Part shown: piece after piece, positions 33,185-45,251 of the stretch | Layout of the letters: the number at the start of each line of letters is the position of its first letter | Position numbering within the stretch: position 1 is the first letter of the stretch | Notes under the pieces: generated by a model | Told to the model about the DNA's origin: nothing | Seen by the model: only the letters and a program-made list of their open reading frames with translations | Database searches by the model: none | Translations under genes and position numbers: made by a program | NCBI RefSeq assembly: GCF_002911665.1 | Contig: NZ_MTBP01000002.1 | Coordinates: forward strand, 2,070,330-2,134,329 | DNA: 64,000 nucleotides | Origin: Actinomadura rubteroloni | GTDB taxonomy: Bacteria > Actinomycetota > Actinomycetes > Streptosporangiales > Streptosporangiaceae | Direction of reading: 5' to 3'

Positions 33185-33787
33185 ATGCGGGTCGACCCGG
33201 GAGCGTCCGGCGGGAGCGCCGGCCGGCTGGACGGCAGGACCGTCGTCGTGACCGGGGCGGGCGGCGGGGTCGGGCGCCTCGCCGCGCTGGCGTTCGCCGC
33301 GCGCGGCGCCCGGGTGGTGGCGGCCGACATCGATCTCGGGGCGGCGATCCGCACGGCGGCCGTCGCCGAGACGTTCGGCCCGGACGCCTTCCCCGTGACG
33401 GTCGACATCGGCGACGCCCGCTCGATGGCGGCGTTCGCGGGCGAGATCGAGGACCTGACGGGCCCGCCGGACGTCGTCGTCAACAACACCGCGATCGGCC
33501 TGGCGTCCGCCGACTGGACGGCCCGCGCCCGCCGCAACCTGGCCGGCGCCGCCCTCGGCTGCCGGCTGTTCGGCGCGCAGATGGCCGAGCTGGGCACCGG
33601 CGGGATGATCGTGAACCTGGCGCCCATCCCGGCGTTCCCGACCCGCGCGACGAGCCCCGCCACCGCGCTCTGGGCCGCCGTGACCGCGCTGACCCGCCGC
33701 GCCGCCGCCGAGCTGGCCGGGCAGGGCGTGGCCGTCCTCACGCTCAGCTCCGCCACCGCCGCGCCCAAGCCCCGGCCGACCGTCTAA
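33185..33787 (+). CDS. Short-chain dehydrogenase-fold protein lacking the catalytic Tyr-Lys
   Basis: The 200-residue protein has TVVVTGAGGGVGRLAALAFAARGARVVAADID, a good SDR NAD(P)-binding motif, and VVNNTAIGLASADW resembling the NNAG region. The expected catalytic SS and YxxxK are not there: the matching stretches read IVNLAPIPAF and SPATALWAAVTALTRRAAAEL. It is also 50 residues shorter than usual. It may bind a cofactor or act as a regulator, or be decaying. Its stop codon overlaps the stop of the convergent gene by 3 bp. Confidence 0.78.
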   Translation: MRVDPGASGGSAGRLDGRTVVVTGAGGGVGRLAALAFAARGARVVAADIDLGAAIRTAAVAETFGPDAFPVTVDIGDARSMAAFAGEIEDLTGPPDVVVNNTAIGLASADWTARARRNLAGAALGCRLFGAQMAELGTGGMIVNLAPIPAFPTRATSPATALWAAVTALTRRAAAELAGQGVAVLTLSSATAAPKPRPTV

Positions 33788-34416
33788 CGCAGGGCGAAGA
33801 CCTGGCGTTTCGCCTTCAGGCCGGGCGCGACCAGTTCGGCCACGTAGGTGCCCGGACGGGCCGCCGGACGCGCGCCGCCGCAGCGGCCGGACGAGCGGCG
33901 CCGGTCCCAGGTCAGCGTGCGGACGTACGGGATGCCGCGCCGCAGCAGGCGCGGGGACGCGTCGCCGCGCGCGCACCAGGACGCCGTCCAGACGCGGTCG
34001 GCCCCGGACGAGATGCGGACGTCCAGCGCCTTCGGCCCCGTCGCGAACCGGCACGCGGCGGCGCCGGTGTTCACGGCGGTGAGCCGCAGTTCCGGGCGGT
34101 CCTCGCGCCCGTAGACGGCGCGCGACACGGCCAGGTCGACCACGACGTCCTTGCGGGCGCACGCGTCGCCGGCGTGGCGGCGGGGCGCGGCGGTCCGGGT
34201 GACCTGCGCGGTGACGGTCACCGTCGGTAGCGCCGTCGGGGCGGGCGGGGACGCGGACGCGAGCGCGGCGGCGTCCCGCACCGGCCGGTCCGGGCCCGTC
34301 CCGGCCGTGCAGCCCCAGGCCAGCAGCCCGACGGCGGCGAGGACCGCGCCGAGCGCGACGGCCCGCCGCTTCCAGTACTCGTCCGGCGCATTGTCACTGT
34401 CAGTGTCCGTGGACAT
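33784..34416 (-). CDS. Hypothetical membrane-anchored secreted protein
   Basis: I do not recognise a family. The 210-residue protein has an N-terminal cytoplasmic tail, one hydrophobic helix (RRAVALGAVLAAVGLLAWGC, residues 18-37) ending in a Cys that could be lipidated, a Pro/Thr-rich spacer, and an extracellular domain with six Cys (for example GDACARKD, AAACRFATG, SWCARGD, SSGRCGG). The pattern NTGAAACRFATGPKALDVRISSGADRVW resembles a small beta-sandwich of DUF4232 type. It lies between convergent and divergent neighbours and is probably monocistronic. Confidence 0.72.
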   Translation of the reverse strand: MSTDTDSDNAPDEYWKRRAVALGAVLAAVGLLAWGCTAGTGPDRPVRDAAALASASPPAPTALPTVTVTAQVTRTAAPRRHAGDACARKDVVVDLAVSRAVYGREDRPELRLTAVNTGAAACRFATGPKALDVRISSGADRVWTASWCARGDASPRLLRRGIPYVRTLTWDRRRSSGRCGGARPAARPGTYVAELVAPGLKAKRQVFALR

Positions 34417-34482
34417 ACGTGCAGTATGCATTCGGATGGATCTTCGAGGGGCGGCGGCGCGCCGTGCCACAATGACTCCCCG

Positions 34483-35364
34483 ATGGACACCCCCGCTCAT
34501 CTGATCACCGCGCCGATCCTCGACTGGTACGCGGCGAACGCCCGGGACCTCCCGTGGCGGGCGGCGGACGCGACGCCGTGGGGCGTGCTGGTCAGCGAGA
34601 TCATGTTGCAGCAGACGCCGGTGAAGCGCGTCCTGCCCGTCTGGCACGAGTGGCTGCGGCGCTGGCCGACCCCGGCGGCGCTGGCCGCCGAACCGTCCGG
34701 CGAGGCCGTGCGGGCGTGGGGACGGCTCGGCTACCCCCGCCGCGCGCTGCGGCTGCACGCCGCCGCGAAGGCGATCGTGGAGCGGCACGGCGGCGAGGTC
34801 CCCGACGTCCACGCCGAACTGCTCGCGCTGCCCGGCATCGGCGCGTACACGGCGGCGGCCGTCGCGAGCTTCGCCTACCGGCAGCGGCACGCGGTGCTGG
34901 ACACCAACGTCCGGCGCGTCCTCGCGCGGATGCGGACGGGCGTGGAGTACCCCCCGAAGGCGCAGACGCGCGCGGAGGTCGTGCTGGCCGAGGCGCTGCT
35001 GCCGGTCGATCCGCCGACGGCCGCGCGCTGGTCGGTCGCGGTGATGGAACTGGGGGCGCTGGTCTGCACGGCCCGGTCGCCGCGCTGCGTGGACTGCCCC
35101 GTCCTGGACCGCTGCGCGTGGCAGGAGGCGGGACGTCCCGCCTACGACGGCCCGCCGCGCGTCGGCCAGACCTACGCGGGCACCGACCGGCAATGCCGGG
35201 GGCGGCTGCTCGCCGTGCTCCGCGACGCCCCCGCGCCGGTGGAGAAGGGCGCGCTGGACGTCGTCTGGGCGGACGCCGCGCAACGCGAGCGCGCCCTGGA
35301 CGGCCTCATCGCCGACGGCCTCGTGGACCCGCTGGACGACGGCCGCTACGCCCTGCCCGCCTGA
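34483..35364 (+). CDS. mutY: A/G-specific adenine glycosylase
   Basis: MutY removes adenine mispaired with 8-oxoguanine. The 293-residue protein starts with DWYAANARDLPWR, then EIMLQQTPVKRVLPVW, an HhH motif LLALPGIGAYTAAAVASFAY with catalytic Asp in VLDTNVRRVLAR, and the [4Fe-4S] ligands C-x6-C-x2-C-x5-C (CTARSPRCVDCPVLDRC). The C-terminal NUDIX-like domain is reduced, as in many actinobacteria. A CACAAT lies 9 nt before the ATG. Located with radA and disA in a genome-maintenance stretch. Confidence 0.95.
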   Translation: MDTPAHLITAPILDWYAANARDLPWRAADATPWGVLVSEIMLQQTPVKRVLPVWHEWLRRWPTPAALAAEPSGEAVRAWGRLGYPRRALRLHAAAKAIVERHGGEVPDVHAELLALPGIGAYTAAAVASFAYRQRHAVLDTNVRRVLARMRTGVEYPPKAQTRAEVVLAEALLPVDPPTAARWSVAVMELGALVCTARSPRCVDCPVLDRCAWQEAGRPAYDGPPRVGQTYAGTDRQCRGRLLAVLRDAPAPVEKGALDVVWADAAQRERALDGLIADGLVDPLDDGRYALPA

Positions 35365-35457
35365 CCCGGCGTGACCAAGGTCGCGCCGCCGGTAGACCTT
35401 CGGCCGATGATCTCGGGTCCCGCCGCACCGGAGACTGGTCCCGGCGAACGCGTTCAT

Positions 35458-35473
35458 GCGAACACGTGTTCGA
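35458..35473. promoter_or_regulatory. LexA-type SOS box upstream of a secreted lipase gene
   Basis: GCGAACACGTGTTCGA contains a perfect 14-bp palindrome (35459-35472) and matches the actinobacterial LexA box TCGAAC-N4-GTTCGA at all but the first base. It lies one base before TACACT (35475-35480), the -10 candidate for the gene at 35512. GAACGCGTTC (35446-35455) next to it may be a second half-conserved site. Confidence 0.6.
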
Positions 35474-35511
35474 TTACACTCGGACCACACGCTCCCCACG
35501 AAAGGCACACC

Positions 35512-36216
35512 GTGTCTCGACGCACGACAGCACGAGCCCTGCCGTTACTCCTCGTCGCGCTGCTGGCGCTCCTCCCGGCCCCGGCCCGCGCGGACGCGCG
35601 CAACCCCGTCCTCGTGATCGGCGGCTACGCGGCCGACACGACGAAGCTGGAGGGCCTGCGGTCCTGGCTGGCGTCCCAGGGCTTCACCGCGTACTCGATG
35701 GTCCTGCTCGGGAACCCGAGCGGGACGGCCGCCATCCCCGACTCCGCGCAGGCCGTCGCCGACAAGGTCACCCAGATCCGCCAGGAGACCGGCGCCGCGA
35801 AGGTCGACCTGGTCGGCCACTCGATGGGCGGCCTCGCCGAGCGGCACTACGTCAAGTTCCTCGGCGGCCTCGGCCAGGTCGGCACCTACGTGGACGTCGG
35901 CACGCCCGAGGAGGGCGACTGGGCCGGGACGCTCTGCTCCCTCTACCAGGGCTGCCGCGACATGATGCCGGGCTCGGCGTTCCTGACCCAGCTCAACACG
36001 GCCCCCGCCGTCCCGGCCGGGCTGCCCGCCTACCACCTCTACACCACGAGCGGCACCGGCGAGCTGACCGCCCTGCCCGGCGCGACGAACGCGAGCATCC
36101 AGTCGTTCTGCCCGGGGCGCTCGGTCAGCCACGCCGACGAGCCGATCGACGGCGCGACGCAGCAGCTCATCGCGTCCGCCCTCGACGGCGGCCCCCTCAC
36201 CACCACCTGCCCCTGA
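35512..36216 (+). CDS. Secreted lipase/esterase (EstA/lipase class 2 fold)
   Basis: The 234-residue precursor has a signal peptide (RRTTARALPLLLVALLALLPAPARA, cleavage near residue 26). The mature part shows NPVLVIGGYAADTTKLEGLRSWLASQGF (oxyanion side), VDLVGHSMGGLAERHYVKF (GHSMG nucleophile elbow), and a late SVSHADEPIDG. Cys pairs suggest disulfides outside the cell. GTG 35512 has AAAGG 7 nt upstream. A LexA-type box and a TACACT promoter lie just upstream, so it may be damage-induced. It converges on clpC with a terminator between. Confidence 0.87.
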   Translation: MSRRTTARALPLLLVALLALLPAPARADARNPVLVIGGYAADTTKLEGLRSWLASQGFTAYSMVLLGNPSGTAAIPDSAQAVADKVTQIRQETGAAKVDLVGHSMGGLAERHYVKFLGGLGQVGTYVDVGTPEEGDWAGTLCSLYQGCRDMMPGSAFLTQLNTAPAVPAGLPAYHLYTTSGTGELTALPGATNASIQSFCPGRSVSHADEPIDGATQQLIASALDGGPLTTTCP

Positions 36217-36223
36217 CGACCCG

Positions 36224-36256
36224 CCCGCGTCCGTCCACCGCCCGGACGGACGCGGG
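36224..36256. terminator. Bidirectional terminator between lipase and clpC
   Basis: CCCGCGTCCGTCC pairs perfectly with 36244-36256 (13 bp, 7-nt loop) between two convergent stop codons. Confidence 0.75.
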
Positions 36257-36259
36257 TGT

Positions 36260-38752
<2,493 letters not shown>

Positions 38753-38831
38753 CCGACCTCCCCGGTTGTGGCCTCCTACCGGCGCGTCCCCGGGGCCCTC
38801 TCTCGGAAAACTCCGGTGTCGTCCAAGAACG

Positions 38832-39881
38832 TCATGGTCTGACCGGGCTCGGCCTGCGGAACAGCCAGCCCAGCCGGGGTTCGACGGCCCACGCCGTGGC
38901 GGCCCGGACGGGACGCGTCGACAGCAGCACCGTCAGCGCCAGGCAGCCGGCCGTGACCAGGACGATCTGCCAGTCCGCCAGCCGGTAGTACCAGTCCTGG
39001 TAGGCCATCCACATGATCGGGATGCCGTGCAGCAGGTAGGCGTACATGGTGGCGGCGCCGAACCCGCTGAACCACGTCGTGCGGGCCGGGACGACCGCGA
39101 GGAACGCCGCCGTCAGCGTCACCGCCGCCGCGAGCGCGACCAGCGTGTACCCGGTGCCGAGCGACCCGCCGACGCCGAGCTGCGCGAAGCTGCGCCGCCA
39201 GTGGATCCACTCGGGGTCGACCCGTCCGGCGGCGGCGTAGGCGACGACGGCGCCCGCGACGAGCACGGCCGCGCCCGTCCGGCGCGCGGCGCGGCGGCGC
39301 AGGACCGCCAGCTTCTCCGGCGTGACGGTCAGGCCGAACACGAAGAACGGCAGGAACGACAGGACCTGCGCGGTGTTGAGGGCCGCCGGGAGCGTGACGA
39401 GCCCGGACAGTACGCAGATCGCCGTCGCGACGAGCACCGGGCAGCGGATCTGGAGCCAGAATGGCACCGACAGCCGCCAGATCAGCAGGGCCAGCAGGAA
39501 CCACGTCAGGTAGAAGGGCTCGAACGGGTCCCAGCCCATGCGGTGGCCGTCCAGGAACCCGGCGAGCAGCGTGTAGCCGAGGCTGAACAGCAGGTACGGG
39601 GCGGCGATGCCGGTGACGAGCTTGCGGGTCTTGCCGCGTCCGTCGGGGAAGCCGCGCGAGAAGTAGCCGCAGATGAGGCTGAAGACCGGCAGGTGGAACG
39701 CGTAGACGAGCAGATGCGCGGCCTCCAGCGTCCGTCCGCCGAGGCCGGACGTGCGCAGCGGCTCCCACGCGTGGCCGACGACCACGAGGGCGACGGCGAG
39801 GAACTTGGCGTTGTCGAAGTAGGGATCGCGGGTCGTCGTCTTGTCGGCCTTCGGTTGGACGGCCGGTCTCGTGAGGAGCAC
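38832..39881 (-). CDS. Membrane acyltransferase 3 family protein (fucose 4-O-acetylase-like)
   Basis: This 349-residue protein has about ten transmembrane helices and begins with the acyltransferase-3 motif RDPYFDNAKFLAVALVVVGHAWEPL, whose His is catalytic in the family. FHLPVFSLICGYFSRGF and YLTWFLLALLIWRL follow. Such enzymes move acetyl or other acyl groups onto extracytoplasmic sugars or lipids. The start GTG 39881 lacks a strong Shine-Dalgarno sequence; an upstream extension to 39977 is possible. It is divergent from the pirin gene. Confidence 0.86.
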   Translation of the reverse strand: MLLTRPAVQPKADKTTTRDPYFDNAKFLAVALVVVGHAWEPLRTSGLGGRTLEAAHLLVYAFHLPVFSLICGYFSRGFPDGRGKTRKLVTGIAAPYLLFSLGYTLLAGFLDGHRMGWDPFEPFYLTWFLLALLIWRLSVPFWLQIRCPVLVATAICVLSGLVTLPAALNTAQVLSFLPFFVFGLTVTPEKLAVLRRRAARRTGAAVLVAGAVVAYAAAGRVDPEWIHWRRSFAQLGVGGSLGTGYTLVALAAAVTLTAAFLAVVPARTTWFSGFGAATMYAYLLHGIPIMWMAYQDWYYRLADWQIVLVTAGCLALTVLLSTRPVRAATAWAVEPRLGWLFRRPSPVRP

Positions 39882-39991
39882 GCCAGGGACACCGATCCTG
39901 AGGCAGGGGGCAGGACCGGGCCACGGTACCCCCCGAGTCTGAACGTCGCCTGACCGCCGGTGGCATGATCGGAGCACGGAGGGGAGAACTC

Positions 39992-40960
39992 ATGAGCGAC
40001 CTCGATCGGCGTCCCCCGCTGCGCGAGTGCGGCGGACGGGACGATGTCGCGGCCCGTCCCGTCCGGGAACTGCTGGCGCCCCGGCTGGTGGCGCTCGGCG
40101 AGAGCACGCGCGTGCGGCGCCTGCTGCCCAACCTCGGACGCCGCATGGTCGGCGCGTGGTGCTTCGTGGACCACTACGGCCCGGACGACATCACCGCGCT
40201 GCCCGGAATGCAGGTCCCGCCGCACCCGCACACCGGCCTGCAGACCGTGAGCTGGCTGCACGCGGGCGAGGTGCTGCACCGCGACAGCGTGGGGAGCGAA
40301 CAGCTCGTCCGCCCGCGCGAACTCGGCCTGATGACCGCCGGCCGCGGCATAGCGCACTCCGAACAATCCCCCGCCGACCACGGCCCGACCCTGCTCGGCG
40401 CGCAGCTCTGGGTGGCCCTCCCGGACGCGTCCCGCGCGACCGCCCCCGTCTTCGAGCACCACGCCGACCTCCCGACCGTCACCGCCCCGGGCCTGCACGG
40501 CACGGTCATCCTCGGCACGGTCGACGGCACCACGTCCCCCGGCACCACCCACACCCCGATCGTCGGCCTGGACCTCTCCCTGGCCGCGGGAACCGACGTC
40601 CGCCTCCCCCTGGAACCGGACTTCGAATACGCCGCCCTGACAATGTCCGGCACGACCCACGTGGACGGCGTCGCTCTGGACCCGGGCTCCATGCTCTACC
40701 TGGGCTGCGGCCGATCCGACCTGCGCCTGCGCACCGACTCCGCCGCGTCCCTGATGCTCCTAGGCGGCGAACCCTTCGAGGAACACCTCGTCATGTGGTG
40801 GAACTTCGTGGCCCGGACCGGCGCGGAAATAGCCGAGGCCCGAGCCGAATGGACGGTCGGAACCCCCCGCTTCGGCACCGTCCACAACTACGACGGCCCC
40901 GCCCTCCCCGCCCCACCCCTCCCGTCCACCCCCCTGAAACCCCGAGGCCGCACCCGCTGA
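39992..40960 (+). CDS. Pirin family protein (bicupin)
   Basis: The 322-residue cupin protein carries RRLLPNLGRRMVGAWCFVDHYGPDD and the pirin signature PPHPHTGLQTVSWLHAGEVLHRDSVGSEQ, whose His and Glu residues bind iron in the family, then TAGRGIAHSEQSP. The second cupin domain holds the C-terminal HLVMWWNFVARTGAEI motif. Pirins act as quercetinase-like dioxygenases or transcriptional cofactors; the role here is unknown. GGAGGGGAG lies 6 nt before the ATG. Confidence 0.92.
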   Translation: MSDLDRRPPLRECGGRDDVAARPVRELLAPRLVALGESTRVRRLLPNLGRRMVGAWCFVDHYGPDDITALPGMQVPPHPHTGLQTVSWLHAGEVLHRDSVGSEQLVRPRELGLMTAGRGIAHSEQSPADHGPTLLGAQLWVALPDASRATAPVFEHHADLPTVTAPGLHGTVILGTVDGTTSPGTTHTPIVGLDLSLAAGTDVRLPLEPDFEYAALTMSGTTHVDGVALDPGSMLYLGCGRSDLRLRTDSAASLMLLGGEPFEEHLVMWWNFVARTGAEIAEARAEWTVGTPRFGTVHNYDGPALPAPPLPSTPLKPRGRTR

Positions 40961-41027
40961 CCAAACTTCAGCAGGTCACGACCCGGTGCATGGCAAGATG
41001 GCGGTGGCAAGACCGCTGGAGGACGCG

Positions 41028-41603
41028 ATGACCGCCGAGCCCCTGCCCGAGTGGTTCCGCACACCGCCCGGCGGCTGGACGGCAGACGATCTCGACGCAT
41101 TGCCGCCAGAGGCCCCGCGGATGGAGCTGATCGACGGAGCGCTCATCGTGGTGTCACCGCAGAGCGCTTTCCACTCGCAAGTGATGCGTCGTTTGGCTGA
41201 TGCGATCGAACTCTGCGCGCCGGACGAGGTCGAAGTCGACATGAGAATCACGGTCAGGCTGGGAATGCATCAGCGGCCGGAACCCGACATCGTGGCCGTC
41301 CGGCCGAGCGCGGTGGACGACCCGCAGGCGCGGACCTTCTACCTGCCAGAAGAGGTCCTGCTCGTCGTCGAGATCGTGTCGCCCGAATCCAAGGACCGCG
41401 ACCGCGAGACCAAGCCCATGAAGTACGCGCGGGCCGGAATCCCCCACTTCTGGCGCGTAGAGAAAGAACCGACAGGCCCAGCCGTTCACGTCTTCGAACT
41501 GGAGACGACCGGCGCCTATGTGGGCACCGGAATCCACCGCGACCGGCTGAAGGTCGACGTGCCGTTCCCGATGGACATCGACGTCCGCACGCTGAACCGC
41601 TGA
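41028..41603 (+). CDS. Uma2-family PD-(D/E)XK endonuclease-like protein
   Basis: The 191-residue protein matches the Uma2 (DUF820) fold: MELIDGALIVVSPQS, RPEPDIVAVRPSAV with the Asp of the PD motif, LVVEIVSPESKDRDRETKPMKYARAGIPHFWRVE with E-x-x-SP and the catalytic Lys region. The family is expanded in actinomycetes and cyanobacteria and its biology is poorly known. ATG 41028 has GGAGG 5 nt upstream; earlier in-frame starts are less likely. A 13-bp hairpin follows. Confidence 0.9.
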   Translation: MTAEPLPEWFRTPPGGWTADDLDALPPEAPRMELIDGALIVVSPQSAFHSQVMRRLADAIELCAPDEVEVDMRITVRLGMHQRPEPDIVAVRPSAVDDPQARTFYLPEEVLLVVEIVSPESKDRDRETKPMKYARAGIPHFWRVEKEPTGPAVHVFELETTGAYVGTGIHRDRLKVDVPFPMDIDVRTLNR

Positions 41604-41608
41604 ACGGA

Positions 41609-41639
41609 ACGGCCCGCACCGGGACTCGGTGCGGGCCGT
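41609..41639. terminator. Hairpin between convergent Uma2 and kamA genes
   Basis: ACGGCCCGCACCG pairs perfectly with 41627-41639 around GGACT. It sits between two convergent stop codons and can serve both. Confidence 0.75.
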
Positions 41640-41643
41640 CGTC

Positions 41644-42960
<1,317 letters not shown>

Positions 42961-43264
42961 GTGTCGGTTCTCCTTGCTCTTGGCGGGGAAGGACGCCGGG
43001 GCGTCGTCACGGAGCGTGATGGACGAGGCCCAGCTCACACCCATTGAAACTCCCGTCCCGGCCGTCGGCGCAACACCCGGCCCGGCGATTTCACGAGAGT
43101 GCAGGTCAACGGCCGCACGAGCGGAGCCGACGCGCGGGGGCGGGACGACGATTCGGCACCGCCCGGACGGTCACCCACCGTGAAGGGTGCGGCCCCGGGC
43201 GCCGAGCGGCGCGGGCGGGGACCATACTGATCAGTGAGCGGGACGCAGGGGCGAGGGGGCCGAT
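42961..43264. other. 304-bp divergent intergenic region
   Basis: No gene is supported. CATACT at 43223-43228 is a -10 candidate for the plus-strand DUF998 gene. The rest is GC-rich and carries no clear palindrome. Confidence 0.45.
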
Positions 43265-43999
43265 GTGCGACGCGGGAACGGACCGGGCCGGGCGCCGTTG
43301 TTCGTCGCGCTCCTGCTCGGCGCCTCGGCGGTCACCTACGCGAGCTTCGCGCTGGAGACGTGGCTGAGCCCGAAACTCGACGCCTTCAACGGCTACGCCA
43401 GCGAGCTGTCGGCGGTGGACCAACCGTTCCACTCCGTTTACAACATGGGCGACCTCGTCACCGGCGTCATGGTGATCATCTCGGCGGTGACGGCGCTGCT
43501 GACGCTGCGGCGGCGTCCGATCGCCACGGCGGGCTGGATGTTCCTCGGCCTGTTCGGTGTCTCGACGATCGGTGACGCGTCCTTCCCGCTGGACTGCGCG
43601 CCGAGCCTGGAGACGTGGTGCGCGCTGCGGGAACGCGCGGGCACGCTGTCGTTCGCGCACAACTTCCACGAGGTCACCAGCACGGCCGTGATCACGATGG
43701 CGGTCATCGCGCTGTTCCTGCTGGGCCTGGCCGCGCGCCGCTACGACTGGTGGCCGCCGCTCGCGCGGTGGGCGTGGCCGCTCGCGCTGGTCGAGGTCGT
43801 CGCGAGCGCGTCGACGCTGGTCGCGATGGTCCTCGGCCGCTGGCTCGGGATCATCCAGCGCGTGCAGATCTCGATCCTGTGCCTGATGCTGCTGCTCGTC
43901 GCGTGGACGCTGCTCGCCGACCGGCTGCGGCCGAGTGCGCCGGACGCCGAACGTCCCCGGGAGAAGGCGGGTGCGGCCTCGTGGCCACGCTGCTGGTGA
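43265..43999 (+). CDS. DUF998 family membrane protein
   Basis: This 244-residue protein has about six transmembrane helices (LFVALLLGASAVTYASFAL at residues 12-30; GDLVTGVMVIISAVTALLTL; VITMAVIALFLLGLAA; ILCLMLLLVAWTLLA). FNGYASELSAVDQPFHSVYNMGD and SFAHNFHEVTS are conserved in DUF998. Function is unknown. GTG 43265 follows GAGGGGG. The end overlaps the next hydrolase gene by 19 bp, so the two are co-expressed. Confidence 0.85.
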   Translation: MRRGNGPGRAPLFVALLLGASAVTYASFALETWLSPKLDAFNGYASELSAVDQPFHSVYNMGDLVTGVMVIISAVTALLTLRRRPIATAGWMFLGLFGVSTIGDASFPLDCAPSLETWCALRERAGTLSFAHNFHEVTSTAVITMAVIALFLLGLAARRYDWWPPLARWAWPLALVEVVASASTLVAMVLGRWLGIIQRVQISILCLMLLLVAWTLLADRLRPSAPDAERPREKAGAASWPRCW

Positions 44000-44832
44000 A
44001 CGCCGCCGGGGAACGCGTGCACGTGGCCGAGACGGGGCGCGCGGGCGCGCCCTCGGTGCTGGTCACGTCCGGTCTCGGCGGCGCGTGGTTCGACTGGCGC
44101 GCGGTGGTGGACGAGCTGCGCGACCGGTTCCGCGTGACGGTCGTGGACCGTCCGGGCCTCGGGCTGAGCCGTCCCGCCCGCCGCCCCCCGACGCTGGACC
44201 GCGACGCCGACGTCCTGGAGGCCCTGGCCGAGCGCGCCGGACGCCCGGTGACGCTCGTCGCGCACTCGATGGGCGCGTTCTCCGCCGAGGCGGCGGCGCG
44301 GCGGCGCCCCGACCTGGTCGCGGGCGTCGTGCTCGTGGACCCGAGCTATGAGGACGAGCGGCCCGGCCCGGCGTGGCGGCTCGCGGCGCGGGCGATCCCG
44401 CTGACGCGCCCGCTCGGCGCCGCCCTCGCCGCGACCGGCCTCCCGCTGCTCGGCGCACCGGCGGCGCGGCGCGCGGCGCTCTGGCCCGTCGCCCGGCGGA
44501 TCCCGCGCGTCCCGGCGTCGATCGTCCGTTCGGTCTACGCCCGGCCGGCCGTGCTCGGCACGTTCGCCGCCGAATGGCTCGCCTACGCCCCGATGGCCGC
44601 CGACCTGCTGGACCTTCGAGCGCGCACCGACTTCCCGCCCGTCCCGCTGGTCGTGCTGACGGCCGCGTCCGGCGAGGACCCCGCCGACGAGCGGACATGG
44701 GCGCGCCGCCACGCCGAACTGGCCGCGATGAGCCCGCGCGGCGTCCGCGTCGAGCTGGCCGACAGCCGCCACATGGTGATGTTCGACCGGCCGGACGCGG
44801 TCGCGGCGGCCGTCCGGGAGGCCGCCGGATGA
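43981..44832 (+). CDS. Alpha/beta hydrolase
   Basis: The 283-residue hydrolase has VLVTSGLGGAWFDWRAVVDEL, VTVVDRPGLGLSRPA, TLVAHSMGAFSAEAAARRRPDLVAGVVLVDPSYED (nucleophile Ser in AHSMG), and a late ADSRHMVMFDRPDAV His. It is a generic small-molecule esterase or hydrolase. GTG start lies inside the end of the DUF998 gene, and its stop overlaps the next gene as ATGA (44829-44832), so three genes form a coupled operon. Confidence 0.85.
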   Translation: MATLLVNAAGERVHVAETGRAGAPSVLVTSGLGGAWFDWRAVVDELRDRFRVTVVDRPGLGLSRPARRPPTLDRDADVLEALAERAGRPVTLVAHSMGAFSAEAAARRRPDLVAGVVLVDPSYEDERPGPAWRLAARAIPLTRPLGAALAATGLPLLGAPAARRAALWPVARRIPRVPASIVRSVYARPAVLGTFAAEWLAYAPMAADLLDLRARTDFPPVPLVVLTAASGEDPADERTWARRHAELAAMSPRGVRVELADSRHMVMFDRPDAVAAAVREAAG

Positions 44833-45194
44833 AACGGATCGTCGCGCTCGGCGTCCTCGTCGCGCTCAGCACGAGCGGCTGCCGCGTCATGCAGCACATC
44901 TCCGACGGCGCCTACCGCAACGCCGTCGCCGACGGCACCGTGGACGACCTGCGCTCCCGCGGCATCGCGCTGCGCGCCCGTCCCGAATGCGAGTTCCCCG
45001 TCCGGACGGGCGAGGACATGCTCACGATCCGCTGCACCGCCCGCGCGGCCGACGGCGCGCCCGTCACCGTGACCGGACGGGCCTCCCGCGTCGACCGGTC
45101 CGACCCGCTGGAGGAGTACGTCGTCACGGTCGGGAACCGTGTGGTGCTCCGCCAGGACTGTCTGGGTCTCGGCTGCGTCCACCGAAATCATTGA
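44829..45194 (+). CDS. Small secreted lipoprotein with CLGxGC motif
   Basis: I cannot name a family with certainty. The 121-residue protein has a lipoprotein signal (RIVALGVLVALSTSGC, Cys19 lipidation) and two further Cys pairs: PECEFPV/LTIRCTA and the C-terminal DCLGLGCVHR. The fold could be DUF4333-like, with GRASRVDRSDPLEEYVVTVGNRVVL. ATG overlaps the preceding hydrolase stop by 4 bp. It has a paralogue 57 bp downstream. Confidence 0.8.
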   Translation: MKRIVALGVLVALSTSGCRVMQHISDGAYRNAVADGTVDDLRSRGIALRARPECEFPVRTGEDMLTIRCTARAADGAPVTVTGRASRVDRSDPLEEYVVTVGNRVVLRQDCLGLGCVHRNH

Positions 45195-45251
45195 TCATGT
45201 AACGGGTCGTCCCCGGATCCGGAAAGCCAGGCTTGCGCGGCTCGTCCGGCG

